From contig JAFDVN010000053.1 in the NCBI GenBank assembly GCA_018269025.1, positions 1-35,923 on the forward strand: a stretch of DNA of 35,923 bases, given 5' to 3'. Shown here piece by piece: positions 14,582 to 23,282 of the stretch (positions are counted from its first letter, which is position 1; every line of letters begins with the position of its first letter). A program made the position numbers and the translations under genes. The DNA comes from Acidobacteriota bacterium. Its GTDB lineage: Bacteria; Acidobacteriota; Holophagae; Holophagales; Holophagaceae. The notes beneath the pieces are model-generated. The model was given only the letters and a program-made list of their open reading frames with translations, had not been told where the DNA came from and made no database searches.

Positions 14582-17500
14582 ATGCAGCGCACACGGAATG
14601 GACTGGGCCTGGCGGCCCTCGTGTTCGGCGTCTATCTCCTGACGCTGGCGTTGCCTGTGCGGGCGCAGGATCTCGGAACGCCCTTCGTCCGCAACTTCAC
14701 CCCAAAGGAATACGGAGCGGATTCCCAGAATTGGGCGGTGGTCCAGGACAACCGGGGGGTCGTCTACGCGGGCAACAACCAAGGTGTGCTTTCCTATGAT
14801 GGCGTTCACTGGCGGCTGATCCGCACGCCGGGGCGAAACACCGTCCGGTCCCTCGCCTTGGACGCGGAGGGCCGTGTCTTCGTGGGCTCGGTGGGGGAGA
14901 TCGGCTACCTCGCGCCGGACCCCTCCGGGCGGATGGCCTTCGTCTCCATCGCCGATAAGTTGCCCCCCGCCGCCCGAGCCTTCAGCGATGTCTGGGCGAC
15001 CCGCGCGACTTCGAGGGGCATCCTCTTTCAATCCCGCGAGGAGTTGCTGCTTTACAAGGATGGCGTCTTCCAAGTCTGGAAATCCTCCACGACCTTCCAT
15101 GTGGCCTTTTCCGTGGGCGACCGGATCTTCGTCCGCCAAAGGGAAGTGGGCCTCGAGGAAATGGTGGACGGCAAGCTCCAACTCGTTCCGGGTGGTGATC
15201 GCTTTGCCCATGAAAGCGTGTTCGCGATGGTGCCCATGCAGGACGGCATTCTCCTGGCGACCCGGAACATGGGCTTGTTCATTCTTTCCACCAAGGGCGT
15301 GGAACCCTTCAAGACGGAGGCAGACACCCTCCTGAAGAAGGACGCGCTCTACGGAGGCGCGGCCTTGCCGGATGGCACGGTCGCTTTGGCCACGATCCAA
15401 GGTGGCGTGATCATCCTCGATGCCCAAGGCCGGGTTCGGATGACCTTGGACCAATCCTCGGGCCTTCAAGGCGACAATGTGAAAGCGATCTACCCGGATG
15501 GTCATGGGTCGCTTTGGCTCGCCATGGACAATGGCTTGGCGAGGGTCGAATGGCCCTCTCCCTTCACGGTCCTGGACGAACGAAATGGGTTGAAGGGCAC
15601 GGTGTGGGCGGTGATGCGCCACGAGGGAAGGCTCTATGTCGCAACGGGACAAGGTGCCTATGGCCTGAAGCAACCGGATGCGCCGGGGAGTCGGCCCCGC
15701 TTCGAACAGGTGGCCAATTCCCAAACCCAGAGCCTCAGCTTTCTGGAATTCGATGGGAGGCTCCTGCTCGCGAACTCCCGGGGCGTTTTCGAGATCAAAG
15801 ACGACGCCGCTCGCCCCGTTCGTCCTTCGGGGAATGTGGCCATCACGCTTCTTCGCTCTCGCCGCGATCCGTCCCGCGTGTTCGTCGGGCTCCAGGGGGG
15901 ACTCGCCTCCATGCGCCTCTCGGGAGGTCAATGGCTTGATGAAGGCCTCATCCCGGGCGTGAGCGATGACATTTATTCCCTGGCGGAAGATTCCAACGGG
16001 CGCCTTTGGCTTGGGACCGGCGGACAGGGGGCGCTGCGGGTCACCTTCGGCCCGAGCTGGTCCGGAGGCGCGGCGAGTCCACCCCCTCGTGTGGACCGCT
16101 TCGGCACCGCCCAGGGGCTTCCCCCCAATCAGATTCTCGTGAAGGAATTCGAGGGTGAGCCGCTCTTCGCGACCCACGCGGGTCTTCTGCGATTTGAGGG
16201 GAACTCTGGACTCTTCTCGCCCGACCCGCGCTTCTCAAGCTTGTTCCCAGAAGGATCAAGGTGGGTGAAGGTCCTGACTCCCTGCGACCACGGCGAACTT
16301 TGGATGGACACGCTCAACGAGACGACGGGCCAGCACGAGAGCGGTCTGGCACGCCCCGGCAAGGATGGATCCTACGCGTGGGATCCGACCCGACTCCGCC
16401 GCGTCTCCGACACTGCGGTGGAATCCATCTATCCGGGACCTTCAGGCTTGGTGTGGTTCGGAGGTCCGGATGGCCTCATCCGCTATGACCTTTCCGTGCC
16501 TCGCCCCATGGATCGTCCGTTCCCTGTCCTGATCCGCGGCATTCATGTGAAGGATGGGCCCTTCCTTCCCTCCTCTTCGATGGGAACGAAACTTCCCTTC
16601 CGCCAGAACGCGCTCCGGTTCGATTTCGCCGCACCGGGCCAGGATCAGAGTTCCGGCCTCCATTATCAGGCGATGCTGGAAGGCTATGACCACGCATGGG
16701 GCGCCTGGTCGTTGGACACTTCGAAGGAGTACACCAACCTCCGGGAAGGGGACTATCGGTTCCGCGTGAAGGCTCGAAACGCCTTTGGAAAGGTGACGGG
16801 GGAGGCGATATTCCCATTCCAGGTGCTTCCACCCTGGTATCGGACCTGGTGGGCCTGGCTGCTCTGGGTCGCCTGCGCGGGAGGCGTTCTCGCCGCCGGG
16901 ATCGGCGCACGGACGCGCTTCCTTCATCAACGGGCGGAACGCCTGGAAACCAAGGTGGCTGAAGCCACGGAAGAGCTACGGGAGCGGGAGCAGCTCCTCG
17001 CCCACCAAGCCGCCGATCTGGAGAACGCAAACCGCGCGCTCCACGCGCTGAACGACCAGAAGGACCAGTACCTCGGCCTCGTGGCGCACGATCTTCGCAA
17101 CCCGCTGCACGGCATCCTGCTCACGGCGGAAAACCTCGGCGAGGAATCCGCGGACCCTGCGGTTCGTCAATCCGCCGCGAAGATCATGCGAACCGCCGAG
17201 GACATGGGCGGGCTCATCGGCCGTTTCCTGGATATCGCGGCCATTGACGCGGGGACGGTGAAAGCCAACCTCGAGTCCATTCCCTTGGAGGCGCTCGTCC
17301 ATGAGGCCATCATCGCGATGGTTCCCTTGGCCAAGGCCAAGGCCATCACGATGCAGCCTGAAATTTCTCCTGGCATACCCATGGTCGAGGCGGATCACAC
17401 TTTCGCGAAGGAGATCCTCGCCAACCTCCTTTCGAATGCGATCAAATTCTCGCCCACGGGCAGTCGCGTCATTCTTCGCCTGGAATCGGCAAACGAAGAA

Positions 17501-17731
17501 GTGACCCTCTCCGTGGAAGACCAGGGGCCCGGCCTCACCGAGGAAGACAAGCGCCGCCTCTTCGGCCGATTCGCCCGCTTGAGCGCCCAACCCACCGCAG
17601 GCGAAGGTTCCGTGGGCCTCGGCCTTTCCATCGTCAAGCATATGGTCGAAGCGTGCGGCGGCCGAATCTGGGTGGACAGCGCCGAAGGGCAGGGCGCGGC
17701 CTTCCGCGTGGCGTTTCGGAGGGCGGACTAA
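14582..17731 (+). CDS. Sensor histidine kinase with Y_Y_Y beta-propeller sensor domain
   Basis: The 1049-residue protein has a signal peptide (LAALVFGVYLLTLALPVRAQ) and a long periplasmic region of repeated propeller blades (for example VVQDNRGVVYAGNNQGVLSYDG and EDSNGRLWLGTGGQGALRV). A Y_Y_Y immunoglobulin-like domain follows (LHYQAMLEGYDHAWGAWS...YRFRVKARNAFG). One membrane helix lies at about 756-777, then a coiled coil. The DHp domain has H836 in VAHDLRNPLHGIL. The ATPase domain has the N box NLLSNAIKFSP and the G boxes EDQGPGLTEED and VGLGLSIVKHM. Unlike Bacteroides hybrid regulators it has no receiver or AraC output, so an unlinked response regulator is expected. AAGGA lies five bases before the ATG. 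Ligand unknown, perhaps a polysaccharide product. Confidence 0.88.
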   Translation: MQRTRNGLGLAALVFGVYLLTLALPVRAQDLGTPFVRNFTPKEYGADSQNWAVVQDNRGVVYAGNNQGVLSYDGVHWRLIRTPGRNTVRSLALDAEGRVFVGSVGEIGYLAPDPSGRMAFVSIADKLPPAARAFSDVWATRATSRGILFQSREELLLYKDGVFQVWKSSTTFHVAFSVGDRIFVRQREVGLEEMVDGKLQLVPGGDRFAHESVFAMVPMQDGILLATRNMGLFILSTKGVEPFKTEADTLLKKDALYGGAALPDGTVALATIQGGVIILDAQGRVRMTLDQSSGLQGDNVKAIYPDGHGSLWLAMDNGLARVEWPSPFTVLDERNGLKGTVWAVMRHEGRLYVATGQGAYGLKQPDAPGSRPRFEQVANSQTQSLSFLEFDGRLLLANSRGVFEIKDDAARPVRPSGNVAITLLRSRRDPSRVFVGLQGGLASMRLSGGQWLDEGLIPGVSDDIYSLAEDSNGRLWLGTGGQGALRVTFGPSWSGGAASPPPRVDRFGTAQGLPPNQILVKEFEGEPLFATHAGLLRFEGNSGLFSPDPRFSSLFPEGSRWVKVLTPCDHGELWMDTLNETTGQHESGLARPGKDGSYAWDPTRLRRVSDTAVESIYPGPSGLVWFGGPDGLIRYDLSVPRPMDRPFPVLIRGIHVKDGPFLPSSSMGTKLPFRQNALRFDFAAPGQDQSSGLHYQAMLEGYDHAWGAWSLDTSKEYTNLREGDYRFRVKARNAFGKVTGEAIFPFQVLPPWYRTWWAWLLWVACAGGVLAAGIGARTRFLHQRAERLETKVAEATEELREREQLLAHQAADLENANRALHALNDQKDQYLGLVAHDLRNPLHGILLTAENLGEESADPAVRQSAAKIMRTAEDMGGLIGRFLDIAAIDAGTVKANLESIPLEALVHEAIIAMVPLAKAKAITMQPEISPGIPMVEADHTFAKEILANLLSNAIKFSPTGSRVILRLESANEEVTLSVEDQGPGLTEEDKRRLFGRFARLSAQPTAGEGSVGLGLSIVKHMVEACGGRIWVDSAEGQGAAFRVAFRRAD

Positions 17732-17737
17732 TCCGGG

Positions 17738-19120
17738 CTAATGGGCGGTGTACTGGTCAATCACGCCGCCGATGGCTTTGCGGCAGGCGGCGCAGAAGCC
17801 GGCGCTGAGGTCCCGGGTGAACATGATGCAATCCTCCTGGGAGCGGTAGTAGCCGGTGGCGTAGTAGTTGCCACCTTCGAACGCGCCCACCCTGTGGCTG
17901 TTGGCATCGGTCCCGAGCAGCTTTGTTTCGTGGGCGCGCTCTTCGGTGAAGAGCGCTTCCATGACGGATTCCGGTTGGTTGGCGGCCCGGATGGCGCGGC
18001 GGCGCTTCTGGATGCCCAGGCTGTAGGCTTCGAACTCGGCCTTCTTCCAGGGGGTGGGCAGGAGCGTGCCCGGTGAGATGAGGTCGGCCCACTTGGGGTG
18101 CTTCGGGTCCGCGGTCACATTGGGCTCCCAGGGCTCAGGCCGGGCCGCGGTGGGGTTGTAGTAGTTGTCGCTGGTGTAGTACTCATCCGCGAGACCCGCG
18201 ATGTGGTGGCCGAATTCATGGACGAACACATAGGGGCTGAAGGCGTTGTCACTGGCGACGGTGCCATAGAGCTGATGGATGCCGCCGCCCCCGTAGGTGC
18301 GGCCGTTCACGAGGATCTCGACGAAGTCATAGGGCGCTTGGGATGCCGCATCTCGGAAGGCGCGGGTATCGAAGGTGAGGATGTAGCGCTCGCTGCCAAA
18401 GGCGTCGTAGGTGCAGCCTAGCGCCGAGCGCTTGTGAATGCCCGTGCTGGGGCGGCTGATGCCGCTCTCTTTGGACACGGGGCAGAGCGCCCACACATTG
18501 AAATCCGCCTTGCGTGACTTGTAGGGTTCGTAGGCGAAGAGGGTCGCGGCCAGGCGCTTGGCGTCCTTGATGAACTTGGGGCGCTCCTTCGCGGTATAGC
18601 CATCTCCGAGGATGAGGAAGTCCACCTTGTGGGAGGGGTCCCCATTCTTCAGGATCGGGATGAGCGCGCCCGCGCTGGGCGGCGCGCCTCGTTCGACGCT
18701 TTGGGCCTTGGGGTCCACGGGGCAGGACCAGACTTCCTTCCATCCCATGTCTGGTTGGCGGCGCAGGAGGTGGACGGTGACGGGCCCTCCGGGTTCCGGG
18801 AAGCGCACGGATTCCTCGAAGGCCCGCTGGAGCTTGGTGGCTTCGTCCGTGTCCTGCCATTCGCCAAAGATGCTGGCGAAGCCCCGTGAGTAGATCACCT
18901 TCCCGGAAGCGTCGCGCACCTCGGCCTTGTATTTTCCGAGGTTGGAATCATCCACGGCGCGGTCGGGATCACCGGGCCAGGGGAGCGGTTCCTCCACCAC
19001 ACGCGCTAGGGCGAAGGTCTCCCCCTTGGAATCGCCACTATGGACATAGTCCAGGCGAAGGGTACGCGGCGTGGCTGCGGAGAGGGCACAAGCGAAAAGG
19101 AGGGCGAGGAAGGCGCGCAT
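17738..19120 (-). CDS. Peptidase M64 (IgA-peptidase-like) zinc metalloprotease, exported
   Basis: The 460-residue protein has a signal peptide (residues 1-16), an N-terminal beta-rich domain (about 20-150) and a metalloprotease domain. The metzincin-like zinc motif HEFGHHIAGLADEY lies at 301-314, with H301, E302, H305 and probably D312. LILGDGYTAKERPKF (179-193) and the GGGGI segment near 277-281 are typical of family M64, named after the Clostridium ramosum IgA protease. Bacterial homologues are common in non-host-associated species and probably degrade other proteins. The ATG at 19120 is backed by GGAGG eight bases upstream. The gene is convergent with the sensor kinase, 6 bp between stops. 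Confidence 0.88.
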   Translation of the reverse strand: MRAFLALLFACALSAATPRTLRLDYVHSGDSKGETFALARVVEEPLPWPGDPDRAVDDSNLGKYKAEVRDASGKVIYSRGFASIFGEWQDTDEATKLQRAFEESVRFPEPGGPVTVHLLRRQPDMGWKEVWSCPVDPKAQSVERGAPPSAGALIPILKNGDPSHKVDFLILGDGYTAKERPKFIKDAKRLAATLFAYEPYKSRKADFNVWALCPVSKESGISRPSTGIHKRSALGCTYDAFGSERYILTFDTRAFRDAASQAPYDFVEILVNGRTYGGGGIHQLYGTVASDNAFSPYVFVHEFGHHIAGLADEYYTSDNYYNPTAARPEPWEPNVTADPKHPKWADLISPGTLLPTPWKKAEFEAYSLGIQKRRRAIRAANQPESVMEALFTEERAHETKLLGTDANSHRVGAFEGGNYYATGYYRSQEDCIMFTRDLSAGFCAACRKAIGGVIDQYTAH

Positions 19121-19234
19121 GGGGAACTCCTCCCTCAACCCTAGCGCGGACGGGGCGAATCAGGGGCGGCTCGCGAGAGGGCTTGAAATATCCGAGGCCT
19201 CCACCCATGCTTGGCGGGTTCCTCCGGAGCCCGC

Positions 19235-20857
19235 GTGGGCGTCGTCATCCAGGTACCCGGCAAAGGGCGCTGCGCCCTCGACGCGGCGCAGCCTGAGGTG
19301 ACGGTGGGGAGGGGCTCGGGCAATGTCCTCGTGCTGGAAGACGGCATGTTGAGTCGACACCACGCCCGCTGTTTCCTCAAGGAGAACCGGGCCTGGGTGG
19401 AAGATCTGGGGTCGCGCCATGGCACCTTCCTGAATGGTCACCGTGTGGAATACCCCGTGGCGATCCAGGAGGGGGACCGATTGCTCGTGGGCCGCACGGA
19501 GATCCGCATCTTGCCCCCCGATCAGGACCCGACCAAGCCTTCCGGCACGGTGGTCGTCGAGGATCATCCCCATCCGGCGTTGACCCTCGTCCGCCCTCTA
19601 AGCGAGTTGTTCAGCAAGGCCGGTCCGAGCGATGGGCGCTGGTCCGAAGCCCTGGACTTCCTCCATGACGCGAGCCTGGACCTGCTCAAGGAGGCGGATC
19701 CGAGGGTCATGCTCGAGCGCATGGCCAAGGGCCTGCATGGATTCCTCAAACCCCAACGGGTCGCCATCCTACTCCGCCAGCCCGACGGGGAGTTGGAGAT
19801 GACCGCCTACGCGGGCAAGGCCCAGACCGAGCCCTTTCGCATCTCCAAGAATCTCGTCGCCAAGGTGCTGGAACAGCAGGAGGCGGTGCTGCTTCGGGAT
19901 CCGGCTCTGGATGCCGCGTACCAATCCGCCAGCATGGTTCTTAGCCAGATCAGCTCGGCCATCGTCACGCCCCTCGCCTTGGATGGGCAGGTGGAAGGCC
20001 TGCTGTATGTGGACGCCCGCATTCCGCGCGATCCCTTCACGGAAGAGGATCTTCGCCTCGTCTCCAGCCTCGCGCACATGGCCGCCGCCAAGCTGCAGCA
20101 GACCCGGCTGCTGTCTGAGGTCGCTCATAAACGGAAGATGGAAGAAGAACTCGCCCTGGCGCGGCGCATCCAGGAGCGGTTGATGCCGCTGCTTCCCCCG
20201 GAGCTGCCCGGCTTCGAACTCGCGTCGCTTCACGAGCCCAGCCGCCAGGTCTCGGGCGACCTCTTCGGGCACTTTCCGGGGCCCGAGGGCAGCGCCTGGC
20301 TGTGGGTGGCGGATGTGAGCGGAAAGGGGCTCGGGCCCGGCCTGCTCATGGCCACCATGCAGGCCTACCTGGATGCCTGGGCGGATAACAGCTCGGACCC
20401 TGGGCCCCTGGCGGATCGCTTGAGCCACACCCTCGCCCGCCACACCACCCGCAACCGCTACATCACGGCCTTTCTCCTGAGGGCCGAGCCCGGCGGGACC
20501 ATTCAGTATTGCAACGCCGGCCACAATCCCGGGCTGCTTCGTCGGGCGGATGGAAGTTTGGAACAGCTTGAAAGCCAAGGCATGCCCCTGGCGCTCTTCC
20601 CTGAGCAAGCGCATGGCTCATCCCACCTCACCCTGGCACCCGGGGATATGCTCGCCATCTTCACGGATGGCATCACCGAAGCCGCTCCGGCGGATGGGGA
20701 GGACTTCGAGCTCACCGGCCTCCAGGCCGTTCTGGATCGCCATGCGTCCGAACCCCTACCCCAAGTGATCGCCCGCATCGCCGAAGCGCTCCATGAACAC
20801 ACCCAAGGCGGCCCATTGGCGGATGACCGGACGCTGCTCCTCATCCGACGGAGGTAG
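19235..20857 (+). CDS. FHA-GAF-PP2C (SpoIIE/RsbU-type) serine/threonine phosphatase
   Basis: The roughly 540-residue protein has an N-terminal FHA domain (VGRGSGN...LSRHHARCF...DLGSRHGTFLNG), which should bind phosphothreonine peptides. A GAF domain (about 150-290) and a short linker coil (KMEEELALARRIQERLMP) follow. The PP2C SpoIIE-type domain has metal-binding aspartates in SGDLFGHF, VADVSGKGLGP, FTDGITEA and ADDRTLLL. Such proteins dephosphorylate anti-sigma-factor antagonists or other partners. GTG at 19235 is chosen since GGAG precedes it by five bases; TTG at 19211 in the same frame is an alternative. It opens a three-gene rightward run with yhbY and the kinase-like gene, with 9-bp and 10-bp gaps. 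Confidence 0.88.
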   Translation: MGVVIQVPGKGRCALDAAQPEVTVGRGSGNVLVLEDGMLSRHHARCFLKENRAWVEDLGSRHGTFLNGHRVEYPVAIQEGDRLLVGRTEIRILPPDQDPTKPSGTVVVEDHPHPALTLVRPLSELFSKAGPSDGRWSEALDFLHDASLDLLKEADPRVMLERMAKGLHGFLKPQRVAILLRQPDGELEMTAYAGKAQTEPFRISKNLVAKVLEQQEAVLLRDPALDAAYQSASMVLSQISSAIVTPLALDGQVEGLLYVDARIPRDPFTEEDLRLVSSLAHMAAAKLQQTRLLSEVAHKRKMEEELALARRIQERLMPLLPPELPGFELASLHEPSRQVSGDLFGHFPGPEGSAWLWVADVSGKGLGPGLLMATMQAYLDAWADNSSDPGPLADRLSHTLARHTTRNRYITAFLLRAEPGGTIQYCNAGHNPGLLRRADGSLEQLESQGMPLALFPEQAHGSSHLTLAPGDMLAIFTDGITEAAPADGEDFELTGLQAVLDRHASEPLPQVIARIAEALHEHTQGGPLADDRTLLLIRRR

Positions 20858-20866
20858 ACTGGGGGT

Positions 20867-21169
20867 ATGCCCAGCCTCACTCCCAAGCAGCGCCAGTTCC
20901 TGAAAGCGAAGGCCCATTCGCTCAAGCCCCTCCTCCAGATCGGCAAGGCTGGGCTCACCCCCGCCCTGGTGGAAGAGTTGGACCGGGTGTTGGATGTCCA
21001 CGAGCTGGTGAAGGTGAAGCTCAATGACAACACCTTCGAGGACGAGCCCGGCGTGGTCGCGGCCCTGAACGCAAAGGTCGCGGGTCTCCACCATGTCTGG
21101 ACCATTGGCCATACCCTGCTCCTCTTCCGCCCCAGCCGGGAGCGCGCCACGCGCTTTCCGCTGCCCTAG
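20867..21169 (+). CDS. yhbY: YhbY-family (CRM domain) RNA-binding protein
   Basis: This 100-residue protein consists of a single CRS1-YhbY domain: TPKQRQFLKAKAHSLKPL, the conserved GKAG loop at 27-30 (QIGKAGLTPALVEELD), then VKVKLNDNTFED. YhbY associates with pre-50S ribosomes and is thought to aid large-subunit assembly. It lies between two regulatory genes with gaps of about 10 bp, so it is likely cotranscribed with them; whether this is functional or only neighbourly is unknown. Confidence 0.88.
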   Translation: MPSLTPKQRQFLKAKAHSLKPLLQIGKAGLTPALVEELDRVLDVHELVKVKLNDNTFEDEPGVVAALNAKVAGLHHVWTIGHTLLLFRPSRERATRFPLP

Positions 21170-21179
21170 GCGGGGTCCG

Positions 21180-23270
21180 ATGCCCTTCCTGTCCTGGCAC
21201 GAAGGTCCCAAATTGCAGCGGCAGCGCCTGGAAGGCGCGCGTGTGCTGGGAGCGGACCCGATGCGCGCCACGGTGGTGAGTCCCATCGTGGGACCGCCGG
21301 TGCAGGCCATGATCCAACCCGAAGGCATTCACTGGAGGTTGCGCCCTCTGGAAGGCATGGTCATCCGCCGGGAAGGCGAGATGGTGCCCGCTTCGGGGAT
21401 CCTCCTCGGCGATGGGGATGTGGCGAACCTGGGCGCCTGGGAGATCCGGTTTTCCCACCGGTTTCCCGGACTTGATCCGGAGCGGTTCCTGGAGACATCC
21501 GGCCCGCTTCCGCTCCCCTCCGGAACCGCCGCGACCGCATCCCTTCGGTGGGTGGCAGGACTGGCCCAACGGCTGGAGCAGGGCCTCCTCGCGGATGAGG
21601 ACCCGACCTCCCTTGCCAAGCGGCTCCTTGAGGAGGCCTGTTCCTTTCTGGCCGCCGATGCGGGGCTCCACCTCCGCCAGTCCGCTTCCGCGCCTTGGCG
21701 GGTGATCCATCGCGTCGGTCTTTCCGTCGAGGATCTGGAGCCCGCCCATTCCTTGGTGGCCCACGCCCTGATGGATGAGGTCAGCCTCCTCTCCAACGAT
21801 CCCTGGCTCGACCCCCGCGCCCTCCGCGCACCCTTAGGGTCACCCTCGCTCGGCCCCATGCTCGTGGCGCCCGTCTTCCTCGCGGAGGGACTGGATGAAG
21901 GCCCTGAAGGCGCCTTTGTCCTCATTCGTCGCCCAGGATCTCCCACTTTCAGCGCTCCCGACCTGAGCCTGCTCCGCAGCGCGGCGGATCTCGCGGCGCT
22001 CGCCTACCGGCTCAACCTCGTCCATCGTCGCCTGCTCACCCACGCGGAGATGGAAAGTCAGATCCTCCACCTCCGGCGGGATTTGGAACGGCAGGATGAC
22101 CGCCAAGGCCACCTCCTTTCCGCGCTCCGGGGGAGCTTGGTCCGCGAGCAGGCGATGCTTCGGACGCTTGACGGCCCGTCCGCGGAAGCGTTGCGGCGTC
22201 ATCTCTCCTTCATGCTGCACCTCGTGGAGGACGGCATGACCACGGATCCTGGACTGGCACCTCCTCCGGGCCGCTCTTGGCGTCTTGTGGACATCCAGCG
22301 GGAAATCCTGGAAGGATGGACGCCCCTCGCGGAAAGCCTCGGCTTGCGGTTCGAGGAAGGCCCCGCGCCGGATTCCCAAGTCTGGCTCGGCGGCGGTCCC
22401 GTGTTCGAAGCGCTGCGGAGCCTGCTCGACACGCTGTTGCTCCAGCTTCCCTCCGAAACCCGTCTGTCCTTGAGCTGGAGCGAAGAGCCAGGACGGTGGT
22501 GCCTGGATGTGGCCCTCCCTTCGGGAACCCCACGGGTGAGCCCGGATGCGTGGAGTCGCGGCGTGTTCGCAACATCCGGCCTCGAATGGCGTTGGGCGGA
22601 TGCCCGCCTCACCCTGGCGTTCCGAGTCGCCGAGCATGCGGCCGTCGTCACTCCGGACCGCCCCATGCTCGGGCTCGTCACCGAGGACATGGGGCTCATC
22701 GGTCTGTTCCAAGGCGCGGCGGATTCCGATGATCTCGCCCTTTTCCCGCTGGAAGAGGCCCCGCCTTCGCCACCGCTCCCACCCTTCGAGACACTCGTGG
22801 TGGACGCGCGCGGCGTGAAGGATGTGATCGCCTGCCTTCAGGCCTACCGCGCCCATCCCACCTTCGCGACCACCCCCATCCTCGTCGTCCGGGCGAAAGA
22901 ACTGGAAGGCCCCGAGCTCTTGGCAGCGGGCGCGACGGATTGGCTCGCGGAAGCGTTGCGTTGGGAATCGCTCCATCACCGACTCCAGACCCTGCGGCGT
23001 CACCGGGAGTTGCAGAAGAAGGGAAGGGCCTCCGAGCGCCTGGAAACCGTCCGGCAAATGGCGGGCACCCTCAAACATGAGATCAACAACCCCCTCGCGG
23101 TGATCTCCCTCCAAACCGAGCTGCTTCAGCGGAAGTTTCCCGACGAGCCCAAGCTGGCCAAGATTTCCGAGCAGGTCCAGCGCATCCAAGGCCTCATGCA
23201 AATGCTTCAGAAGATGCGCGAGCCCGGGGATGAGGATTACCCCGGCGGCACCAACATCCTCCGCCTCTGA
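21180..23270 (+). CDS. Atypical kinase-like signalling protein: FHA-like, GAF-like, pseudo-ATPase, receiver-like, C-terminal DHp
   Basis: The 696-residue soluble protein starts with a region resembling a degenerate FHA domain (about 1-95) and a GAF-like region (115-285), then coil. Residues 355-480 look like a histidine-kinase ATPase domain (WTPLAESLGLRFEEGP...VFEALRSLLDTLLLQL) but lack the catalytic Asn and the glycine boxes. A receiver-like fold (about 525-605, LVVDARG...ILVVRAKELEG) follows, also without a clear phospho-Asp set. The end is a good DHp helix with H633 in GTLKHEINNPLAVISLQ, and the protein stops about 60 residues later with no ATPase after it. Phosphate for H633 would have to come from another kinase. 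The ATG at 21180 is 10 bp after the yhbY stop. Domain calls other than DHp are tentative. Confidence 0.65.
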   Translation: MPFLSWHEGPKLQRQRLEGARVLGADPMRATVVSPIVGPPVQAMIQPEGIHWRLRPLEGMVIRREGEMVPASGILLGDGDVANLGAWEIRFSHRFPGLDPERFLETSGPLPLPSGTAATASLRWVAGLAQRLEQGLLADEDPTSLAKRLLEEACSFLAADAGLHLRQSASAPWRVIHRVGLSVEDLEPAHSLVAHALMDEVSLLSNDPWLDPRALRAPLGSPSLGPMLVAPVFLAEGLDEGPEGAFVLIRRPGSPTFSAPDLSLLRSAADLAALAYRLNLVHRRLLTHAEMESQILHLRRDLERQDDRQGHLLSALRGSLVREQAMLRTLDGPSAEALRRHLSFMLHLVEDGMTTDPGLAPPPGRSWRLVDIQREILEGWTPLAESLGLRFEEGPAPDSQVWLGGGPVFEALRSLLDTLLLQLPSETRLSLSWSEEPGRWCLDVALPSGTPRVSPDAWSRGVFATSGLEWRWADARLTLAFRVAEHAAVVTPDRPMLGLVTEDMGLIGLFQGAADSDDLALFPLEEAPPSPPLPPFETLVVDARGVKDVIACLQAYRAHPTFATTPILVVRAKELEGPELLAAGATDWLAEALRWESLHHRLQTLRRHRELQKKGRASERLETVRQMAGTLKHEINNPLAVISLQTELLQRKFPDEPKLAKISEQVQRIQGLMQMLQKMREPGDEDYPGGTNILRL

Positions 23271-23282
23271 TCCAGGGAATCC

